Below, piece by piece: positions 54,934-61,332 of a stretch of 64,000 nt of DNA. The notes under the pieces were generated by a model. It was given only the letters and a program-made list of their open reading frames with translations, was not told the origin of the DNA and ran no database searches. Within the stretch, counting starts at the first letter, position 1; each line of letters starts with the position of its first letter. A program made the position numbers and the translations under genes. The DNA is from Lumbricus rubellus (Eukaryota > Annelida > Clitellata > Crassiclitellata > Lumbricidae), in NCBI GenBank assembly GCA_945859605.1, contig OX243819.1, forward strand, positions 2,176,861-2,240,860, read 5' to 3'.

Positions 54934-55455
54934 CAACCCCATTCCAAAATGGGTTTTCGTTGATAAAATTGGTTTAACTATAGATCGTTCAATTCGTTCG
55001 CGGAACGAAGGATTAGGTATATTATTTAATTCATCTATCATAGCTCTGTCAGCGACGTTTCTCCCTGCTGTATCAGTATGTTTAGCATAAGCTAAGTCAT
55101 GACGAAAGGCCGCTGCATCAACCCTATCTACTGGTTTGCTCCAATCTTTTGGCGTCCCGTCAGGGTTTAAACGCAAATCCAGTCGAGTTCCTGGACCCGT
55201 GAAAGAATGTCCTGGAAGATGCATTTCCCCTGGGTACTTTGCCCATGGAAGTTTAATATTAGAAGTAGCAGAATTGAGAGCTGAGACCAAATCACCACCT
55301 GTAGCGGTGGACATTTTAGTAAACTGAGTTTTTCTAGCGCCACACTCAACGCACACACCCCTAAGCATAGGTCTACCATTCTTACTGACGACTCGTTGAA
55401 CATCTTTAGATTCAGTTTGTCGCTTACATTTTACACAATACGAGTTGTGCTCCAT
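54919..55455 (-). CDS. Zinc-ribbon plus phospholipase A2-like protein of the Polinton
   Basis: 178 residues. Residues 7-38 form a four-Cys ribbon (C7, C10, C35, C38). Residues 85-145 have the calcium-loop GPGT (87-90) and the helix DAAAFRHDLAY with His119-Asp120, the pattern of the phospholipase A2-like domain of parvovirus VP1 and of other capsid proteins. In those viruses the domain helps the particle leave an endosome, so a virion-associated role is inferred. The protein ends in KKKL at an A9 stretch where the integrase frame begins. The start codon lies only 20 bp from the divergent start of the ATPase gene, so the two share a promoter. Confidence 0.75.
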   Translation of the reverse strand: MEHNSYCVKCKRQTESKDVQRVVSKNGRPMLRGVCVECGARKTQFTKMSTATGGDLVSALNSATSNIKLPWAKYPGEMHLPGHSFTGPGTRLDLRLNPDGTPKDWSKPVDRVDAAAFRHDLAYAKHTDTAGRNVADRAMIDELNNIPNPSFRERIERSIVKPILSTKTHFGMGLKKKL

Positions 55456-55475
55456 TTTAATATAATATAATTAAA
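55456..55475. promoter_or_regulatory. Twenty-base divergent promoter region
   Basis: The whole gap between the phospholipase-like and ATPase start codons is TTTAATATAATATAATTAAA. With the two start codons included it is nearly palindromic (CCATTTTAAT mirrored as ATTAAAATGG). Such a short gap leaves room only for very short leaders. Confidence 0.55.
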
Positions 55476-56252
55476 ATGGAAGTCCAAGACCTATCGTGGA
55501 ATGAAGATACATCTAAACGCTTTAACAGTCCTCTCCTACCAAGAAGCATCAGAGGTTTGATCGTAGGTAAGTCTCAATGTGGTAAAACGATTTTACTACT
55601 TAATTTATTACTGAGACCTGGTTGGTTAGACTACGATAACCTGCAGATCTTTGGAAAAAGTCTTTTTCAATCAGAATACAAGATACTAAAGAAAGCATTC
55701 GAAGAGAAATTACCAAAGGAAGCAATTATAAGACTTTTCGATAATAGAGATGAGATAATGAAATTAAATGTATCACCGACCGCCGTAGTCGAGGAGATGT
55801 CTAAAAACATGGGGGAAACATCGGATATAGACTGCAAGTTCTTTGAAACCTCTGAAGATGTTCCAGATCCACGAGACTTAAGTCGAGATAAGAAGAATCT
55901 CATGATTTTTGATGATTTACAGTTAGAGCGACAAAATAAATGCGAATCCTATTATATAAGAGGTAGGCATAGTAATGTAGACTGCTTTTACCTAGCACAA
56001 AATTATTTCAAGCTACCTAGACAAACTATAAGAGAGAATGCCAACTTTATATGTTTGTTCCCTCAAGACCTTAAAAATATTAACCACATATACAGCGATC
56101 ATATAGGTGTAGATGATATGACTATAGAAGAATTTCGAAAACTATGCAAAACTGCGTGGGATGAAACGCATGGTTTTGTGGTTATTGACTTGACTAGCAA
56201 AACAAATAAGGGCAGGTACAGATCTGGATTAGATACATTTTACATTAAATAA
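55476..56252 (+). CDS. DNA-packaging ATPase (FtsK/HerA, A32-like)
   Basis: 258 residues. P-loop GKSQCGKT at 31-38, preceded by a beta strand (RGLIV). Walker B LMIF-Asp146-Asp147, where the second acid is the likely catalytic residue. Length and motif spacing fit the genome-packaging ATPases of Polintons, virophages and large DNA viruses, which pump DNA into preformed capsids. Its presence with capsid-like genes argues that the element can be packaged. It faces the phospholipase-like gene across a 20-bp gap and is followed after 66 bp by the penton candidate. Confidence 0.85.
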   Translation: MEVQDLSWNEDTSKRFNSPLLPRSIRGLIVGKSQCGKTILLLNLLLRPGWLDYDNLQIFGKSLFQSEYKILKKAFEEKLPKEAIIRLFDNRDEIMKLNVSPTAVVEEMSKNMGETSDIDCKFFETSEDVPDPRDLSRDKKNLMIFDDLQLERQNKCESYYIRGRHSNVDCFYLAQNYFKLPRQTIRENANFICLFPQDLKNINHIYSDHIGVDDMTIEEFRKLCKTAWDETHGFVVIDLTSKTNKGRYRSGLDTFYIK

Positions 56253-56318
56253 AAGCAATAATAAAATGATAACAAAATTTAAGATTTTATATTCTAGGTT
56301 TAAAAATAGCTATCTAAA

Positions 56319-57092
56319 ATGGAAACCCTTCTTGACGAAATTTTATCTAATACTCAAACGATTGCACGCAACACAGAGGCTAAAGAATCCTTTTGCATTT
56401 TGTTGAGCGAAAGGAGCACACGAATTCGAACGAAATTTAATCCACTAATCGAACTGGACAAAAGTAAGAAGTATGAAATGGCCCTTGTTAATCTTGAAAC
56501 TTACTACAGTTTTCCCAATATAGACGAAACAAATAATAAATTCGTATATTCGTCAGATAACGGTGTAACGTGGGAAGATTTAGACATTCCAACCGGTTGC
56601 TATGAAATCGAAGACTTAAACGATTACATACAGAGAATTCTAAAAGAAGAAGGTCATGGTCAATGTATAAAGTTGCAACCAAATAACAATACTTTGAAGG
56701 CTGTTTTGGAAATTGATGAGAACTATAAAGTTGATTTTACAGTACCAAATTCAATTAGCACCGTTCTAGGATTTCAGAGTCGTGTATACTCCGAAGGATA
56801 TAACGAATCCGAGCACATAGTCGATATAAACAGCGTGAATAGTTTACGAGTTACCAGTGATATAATAGGATCATCGTATGCCAACGGAACTACGGAGAAC
56901 ATAATTTATTCTTTCTTTCCATCGGTCGGGCCTGGTTATAAGATAATCGAATCTCCTCACAATCTCGTATATCTTCCAATAACGCTATACTCTATTTCAT
57001 CGATGGAAACAAAACTAATAGACCAAAATGGAAAACTAATTAATTTAAGAGGTGAGGAATTGTCGATACGATTTCATATAAGAGAGGTTTAA
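56319..57092 (+). CDS. Minor capsid (penton-like) protein candidate
   Basis: 257 residues, mostly predicted beta strands, with an N-terminal helix containing ILSNTQTIARNTEA. The end, DQNGKLINLRGEELSIRFHI, is the strand pattern typical of the penton or minor capsid protein of Polintons (often named PY) and its relatives. This protein family forms single jelly-roll pentamers at capsid vertices. The assignment rests on length, position behind the ATPase and this C-terminal motif, not on a search. Confidence 0.6.
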   Translation: METLLDEILSNTQTIARNTEAKESFCILLSERSTRIRTKFNPLIELDKSKKYEMALVNLETYYSFPNIDETNNKFVYSSDNGVTWEDLDIPTGCYEIEDLNDYIQRILKEEGHGQCIKLQPNNNTLKAVLEIDENYKVDFTVPNSISTVLGFQSRVYSEGYNESEHIVDINSVNSLRVTSDIIGSSYANGTTENIIYSFFPSVGPGYKIIESPHNLVYLPITLYSISSMETKLIDQNGKLINLRGEELSIRFHIREV

Positions 57093-57116
57093 TTTAAAGT
57101 TTATATTTAATATAAG

Positions 57117-57767
57117 ATGAGCGCTTACGCTAAGGTCAAAGTTAATATTTCTGAAGGGCAAAAAGAGAAGATTAAGCGAGCTGTTCAAGTAGGAACTGGA
57201 GTGAGTATAAGACTTTCTCATGGAGACATAACTGGTGAGCATGTGTTAGCTCTAAACCAGAGGCAAATCAACAAGTTAACTAAAGCGTATCAGAATGGAA
57301 CTGGAGTGACAATTAAAATGGGTAAAAAGCAATTAGAAGACAATGCGAGAGTCGAAGGCGGATTTATTGGCGCTATTCTACCGTTCTTAGCAACAGCCGG
57401 AAAGTTTCTTCTGTCTAGTGTTCTTCCGAGTTTAGCCACAGGAGCCTTAACAGGATTGGGTTCTGCAGCTGGTTCCAAAATTGTCGATAAAATTAGTGGA
57501 TCTTCGATCTCACACCCGATAAGTGGATCTTCGATCTCACACCCGATAAGTGGATCTGGAGTGCTCTACGTTAAGAAAGGAGGAATATGCTGTAAGATAG
57601 TGCCTGCTGGGGAAGGTCTTTTTCTATCTCCGTGGAAAAAGGGTAGTTCGATATCGGGTTCTGGTCTGTTTATGAAAAGAGGAGCAGGATATATCAGCGG
57701 TGAAGGTCTTATCTTGGGACCCAATTCACCATTTAAAAATATTCCTATTCTTGGAATGTTACTTTAA
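57117..57767 (+). CDS. Glycine-rich, membrane-segment Polinton protein
   Basis: 216 residues. Two similar N-terminal units (about 5-38 and 42-74), each ending in GTGVxIxxxxxxL, are followed by a long hydrophobic and glycine-rich segment at 82-118 and three glycine-phenylalanine motifs (GEGLFLSP, GSGLFMK, GEGLILGP). I recognise the general design from uncharacterised Polinton and adintovirus proteins that sit among capsid genes, and it is thought to be a virion or membrane-active component. Residues 127-146 are two copies of GSSISHPIS encoded by an exact 27-bp direct repeat whose core recurs at 61.26 kb. Function not established. Confidence 0.55.
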   Translation: MSAYAKVKVNISEGQKEKIKRAVQVGTGVSIRLSHGDITGEHVLALNQRQINKLTKAYQNGTGVTIKMGKKQLEDNARVEGGFIGAILPFLATAGKFLLSSVLPSLATGALTGLGSAAGSKIVDKISGSSISHPISGSSISHPISGSGVLYVKKGGICCKIVPAGEGLFLSPWKKGSSISGSGLFMKRGAGYISGEGLILGPNSPFKNIPILGMLL

Positions 57768-57783
57768 AAAACCACTTATATAA

Positions 57784-58170
57784 ATGTCTGGATACGGTCA
57801 CCCAATACACAAATTTATCACCAAACGGAAGCCTCGTGTGAGTCCGATAATTTGGATGCCTAAAGTGGTCACTCACGCTCCTGCAAGACAACGAGCAGGC
57901 GACAGATATGAGATTTTTGCTCAGCAAGCGATAACGATTGAACCAAAGACAAATATTACAGTAGAAGTAGGCCTTGGAGTCCGAATGACCAGTGGAATGT
58001 GTCTAGTCTCTCTTAGACAGAAGTTGAAACAACTCAGACTGAGCCTTCAAGATGGTACAGTACTAGAGGACGCAGAGGATATAATAATTACAATACAAAA
58101 CAACTCCGATTCACCAGTTACTATAAACGAAAAAGACTCCATATGTTATGTTAATTACTACGATGCATAA
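57784..58170 (+). CDS. dUTPase-fold protein without catalytic motifs
   Basis: 128 residues. The order of features follows trimeric dUTPases: AGDRYEIFA (38-46, where enzymes have AGYDLYA), then a strand with TIEPKTNITVEVGLGVRM (where enzymes have IPPG...VPTGL), a loop LRQKL (where enzymes have PRSG), GTVLEDAEDIIITIQN (where enzymes have GVIDxDYRGE), and DSICYVNY (where enzymes have DRIAQL). The serine/arginine motif and the catalytic Asp-Tyr are missing, and no glycine-rich C-terminal motif is present. It is probably a structural or binding protein rather than an enzyme. A dUTPase-derived fold has been reused in viruses before, for example in adenovirus E4 ORF1. Confidence 0.55.
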   Translation: MSGYGHPIHKFITKRKPRVSPIIWMPKVVTHAPARQRAGDRYEIFAQQAITIEPKTNITVEVGLGVRMTSGMCLVSLRQKLKQLRLSLQDGTVLEDAEDIIITIQNNSDSPVTINEKDSICYVNYYDA

Positions 58171-58256
58171 ATTGTACGTTTTATGTTTACGTTTTATGTT
58201 TACGTTTTACGTTTACGTTTTACGTTACGTTTTAAACATTATACTTATAATAAAAA
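58171..58256. repeat. TACGTTT tandem repeat and promoter-like ACTTATAATA
   Basis: About six units of ACGTTTTATGTTT type at 58174-58236. Then ACTTATAATA at 58243-58252, five bases before the start codon at 58257. Confidence 0.6.
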
Positions 58257-59168
58257 ATGTCACTACTGAAAATTAGTGATCCTGCAAAAAGAGATTTTAT
58301 TATCGAAGAGTTTTTAAAAACGAAAAAAAATATTAAACAAAACTTTCTCTCAGAGAGAATAGATGATCTTGGACTTCAACGAGAATTAACGAAAATCTAC
58401 AAACCAATAGTCGACTCTCAATCAGCAATTTCGAAAGAACAAAACGCTTTGCTGTCGACAATAAAGGATAATTCTGCAGCCACATCACTTGCTCTAAAAT
58501 CACTTCCAGATTCGTTGAAAACTATTCAATTTCCCCAGTATCCGTCGATAGAGGCGTACGATGACGATGACCCAGTAGAAGACATTAGAAGGTTAGAATT
58601 AGGAAATATTGCAGTTGAATACCTTAAAAAATATGCTTCTGATAAAAGACTTGTGGATACAACATTCGGATTAAGATCAAGAGATGGAAAATTCTACATC
58701 GGTGACAGCGAAGCCTCAATCCAAGGAAATGATATTACAGTTGGAACCACAACTTATCAAGGAACTCCAGGATTATGGGAATTGTTAACGTTAGCTAGTC
58801 CAACCAGTTCAATTTATGATAATCGTGATCTCGAAGAATACGCCGAGATTCTAACTAAAACGAATGCCATGAGTCAGCCAAATAAACCAAACAAACCTAA
58901 ATCGTCTAGAAGTGTAAAATATGCAAAGATAATAAAACCCATATGGGACGATTACATAAAGTTAAGAGGTAAAACAGGAAGCGGAATAATTACCATTCCT
59001 TCAGATCCTAACGAATTAGTAAAACAATTAGAGTTGCGAATATATAGCTACAAAGCGGGAAATACGGGTGTAAGAAATGAAATTGTAGGTATGACGGATG
59101 AGTTACTAAGACAAAGAGTGATAACCAAAGATGAATATAAAAAATTGATGATCGAATTTAAAAATTGA
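58257..59168 (+). CDS. DUF8207-like Polinton protein
   Basis: 303 residues. The N-terminal third is helical and charged and may form coiled coils. Residues about 140-235 contain GDSEASIQGNDITVGTTTYQ followed directly by GTPGLWELLT and a D..EYAEILTKTNAM segment. I recognise the GTPGLWELL pattern from conserved uncharacterised proteins of invertebrate Polinton-type elements (a domain I recall as DUF8207). No catalytic motif is visible and the function is unknown. The stop codon lies inside a 20-bp tandem repeat (AAAAATTGATGAT type, 59140-59214), so the C-terminus may have been changed by repeat expansion. Confidence 0.5.
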   Translation: MSLLKISDPAKRDFIIEEFLKTKKNIKQNFLSERIDDLGLQRELTKIYKPIVDSQSAISKEQNALLSTIKDNSAATSLALKSLPDSLKTIQFPQYPSIEAYDDDDPVEDIRRLELGNIAVEYLKKYASDKRLVDTTFGLRSRDGKFYIGDSEASIQGNDITVGTTTYQGTPGLWELLTLASPTSSIYDNRDLEEYAEILTKTNAMSQPNKPNKPKSSRSVKYAKIIKPIWDDYIKLRGKTGSGIITIPSDPNELVKQLELRIYSYKAGNTGVRNEIVGMTDELLRQRVITKDEYKKLMIEFKN

Positions 59169-59217
59169 TGATATAATTAAAAATTGATGATCTAATTTAA
59201 AAATTGATGATATAGAA

Positions 59218-59571
59218 ATGCTGGTCGTTGCGAGAAGAAGTTATAAAAAAGTACACGTTGTTGGTGGAGCAGGAATATTCGATTCCATTGCAGGATTTCT
59301 CAAGAGACTACTGACATCGAATGCAGCCAAACAAATTGCGAGCACAGCTGTCAAAGAGATTGGGGGTGTTGCTAAGGATAAGGCGATCGACGTTGGAAAA
59401 CGATTACTCAATAAGATACTCCAACCAACCACCGTTCAGCAGCCGATAACTCAGGAAACTAAAGTAATTCTAGCTAGATTACTAGGATCGAATCCGCAAA
59501 TGACGGGAGGAGCCATTAGAATTCAAGATCTCGTAAAACGCTTAAACGGAGGTGGTTTGAAAATGGCTTAA
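59218..59571 (+). CDS. Small amphipathic, pVI-like protein
   Basis: 117 residues. After a basic N-terminus comes GGAGIFDSIAGFLKRLL, a strong amphipathic helix. It is followed by an alanine- and lysine-rich helix and a glycine-containing end. The arrangement is like adenovirus pVI, an internal capsid protein that disrupts membranes, and like small proteins beside capsid genes in other Polintons. The resemblance is in design and position, 26 bp before the major capsid candidate, and not in any conserved active site. Confidence 0.45.
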   Translation: MLVVARRSYKKVHVVGGAGIFDSIAGFLKRLLTSNAAKQIASTAVKEIGGVAKDKAIDVGKRLLNKILQPTTVQQPITQETKVILARLLGSNPQMTGGAIRIQDLVKRLNGGGLKMA

Positions 59572-59597
59572 AAATTTATTTTCTTATTTAAAAATAT

Positions 59598-60908
59598 ATG
59601 TATAATAAAATGCAATCCGATATTCTAAGATTCACAGAGCAACCATTGATCGATGAAGGTATCGAGCGATACGAATGGCACGAGTACGAACCTGTAGCGA
59701 GAACTAACCTTAACAGTTCTGGGGAAATTAGAATAAATATTGAATTACAAGACTTATACAGTCACCCAGCAGAGTCATATCTACAATTCGAAGGAAGACT
59801 AATTAAAGCCGATGACACCGCATACGTTAATGCCGATTTAGTCGCTCTTACGAATAATGGACTTATGTATCTATTCAGTCAAATATCCTATCAGTTATCT
59901 AATCAAGAAATCGAAACGCTATTTCATCCGGGTCAAGCTACAACGATGCTCGGTTTACTTACGTATCCAAACGATTTTCAGCTGACTCAAGGCTTAAATC
60001 AGCTGTGGTATAAAGACACTGGAGCGACTGCTGTTATTGCGGACAACCCCGGATTTGCCACTAGACAAAGCTTTCTCATTCGCAAACCAAACACTAAAGG
60101 AATGTTCAGCTTTATTGTTCCGTTGAAGCATATTTTCGGGTTTTGCGATGATTACGACAAGATTATTTATGGCTTCAAACAGACGCTGACTTTAGTTCGT
60201 AAAGCGGACGATGATGCCATATTCCGAGATAACGCTGCAGCTGCTGGAAAAGTTGCGATAAACAAAATTTCATGGTTTATTCCGCACGTTATTCCTTCCG
60301 ATATGGAACGAATGCAGTTGTATAAGACAATTGAATCGAAATTAACGTTACCAGTTGCGTATAGAGCTCGTCAATGCGACACAATAACAGTTCCTCAATC
60401 GACAAGTTTTAGTTGGCGTTTGAGCGTTAAAACATCACCGGAGAAACCTAGATATATCATCGTAGGATTTCAGACGGACCGTAGCGGTAATCAGGAAAGT
60501 AATCCGTCGCTATTTAATCACTGCGATCTTAAGAACATTTATGTGATGATGAATCAAGAAAGATATCCAGCTGTAGATCATAACCTGTCGTTTCCTAATC
60601 AACAATTCTCCAGAGCGTATAGAGACGCGTCCTCCTTTAGTCAAAAGTTTTATGGTATGGATAAGTTGATTACGCAAGGAAATATAACACCTGTAGATTA
60701 TAAAGAATTATATCCGTTGTTCGTGTTCGATGTAAGCAAACAATCCGAGCGTTTGAAATCTTCAGTCGTTGATATTCAGATTAAGGCTCTTTTCAATGCA
60801 GCAGTGCCAGCCGACACCGAAGCGTATGCTGTCGTAATTTCAGATAGGTTGCTGCAGTTCCAATCGGATGGACAGAAAATGAGTGTAGTGTATGGAAAAT
60901 TGATTTAA
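59598..60908 (+). CDS. Major capsid protein candidate (double jelly roll)
   Basis: 436 residues, largely beta-strand, lacking transmembrane or catalytic motifs. Its opening (HEYEPVARTNLNSSGEIRIN, then YLQFEGRLIK) and its ending (AYAVVISDRLLQFQSDGQKM) match in layout the proteins often annotated as F54H12.2-like in invertebrates, which are capsid proteins of Polinton-type elements. Such proteins form hexagonal capsomers. At about 440 residues it is shorter than the roughly 600-residue vertebrate Polinton capsid protein. Two starts are possible: ATG at 59598, or ATG at 59610 directly behind TATAATAAA. The second fits the promoter spacing of its neighbours better. Confidence 0.72.
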   Translation: MYNKMQSDILRFTEQPLIDEGIERYEWHEYEPVARTNLNSSGEIRINIELQDLYSHPAESYLQFEGRLIKADDTAYVNADLVALTNNGLMYLFSQISYQLSNQEIETLFHPGQATTMLGLLTYPNDFQLTQGLNQLWYKDTGATAVIADNPGFATRQSFLIRKPNTKGMFSFIVPLKHIFGFCDDYDKIIYGFKQTLTLVRKADDDAIFRDNAAAAGKVAINKISWFIPHVIPSDMERMQLYKTIESKLTLPVAYRARQCDTITVPQSTSFSWRLSVKTSPEKPRYIIVGFQTDRSGNQESNPSLFNHCDLKNIYVMMNQERYPAVDHNLSFPNQQFSRAYRDASSFSQKFYGMDKLITQGNITPVDYKELYPLFVFDVSKQSERLKSSVVDIQIKALFNAAVPADTEAYAVVISDRLLQFQSDGQKMSVVYGKLI

Positions 60909-60924
60909 AGAATACTTATATATT

Positions 60925-61254
60925 ATGAAGCTACCAGAGCTTAGAATGTTAGCCAAGCATCACGATGTTACAGGCACTTCGCATCTCAACAAACCTCAAA
61001 TGATAGCTGTATTGATTGAAAAGAATATTCTTCCGATGGACTACAAGTCTGTGTCATATCGACATGACACGTTGGGTAGTATCAGGAAACAACCGAGAAG
61101 AGTAGATATTATAGATCGAGAGACTGGCGTTGTTACCTCGTATCCATCGATGTATAAAGCTGCTAAGGCGTATGGTCAGAGTGCTGGCATAATAGCTTAT
61201 CATAATGGAAATGTCTGGAGAGATAGATACGAAATTAAAGTGTATGAGCGATAG
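60925..61254 (+). CDS. SAP plus NUMOD1-like DNA-binding protein
   Basis: 109 residues. Residues 3-35 (LPELRMLAKHHDVTGTSHLN and K..MIAVLIEK) fit a SAP helix-extension-helix motif for DNA. Residues 58-107 (VDIIDRETGVVTSYPSMYKA, then AKAYGQSAGII, NGNVWRDRY) fit NUMOD1-type modules, usually the DNA-binding part of homing endonucleases. There is no nuclease domain, so a DNA-binding role, perhaps in transcription or packaging of the element, is inferred. ACTTATATA lies at 60914-60922, two bases before the start. It ends 78 bp before the polymerase gene. Confidence 0.6.
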   Translation: MKLPELRMLAKHHDVTGTSHLNKPQMIAVLIEKNILPMDYKSVSYRHDTLGSIRKQPRRVDIIDRETGVVTSYPSMYKAAKAYGQSAGIIAYHNGNVWRDRYEIKVYER

Positions 61255-61332
61255 ATAAGTGGATCTTCGATCTCACAGATAAGTGGATCTTCGATCTCAC
61301 ATGTTTTAATATTTTTGCGTGGTAAAAATAAA
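61255..61332. repeat. Duplicated GTGGATCTTCGATCTCACA unit before the polymerase gene
   Basis: Two 24-bp direct repeats with this core lie right after the stop codon at 61252-61254. The same core occurs twice inside the coding region at 57498-57551. Confidence 0.8.
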
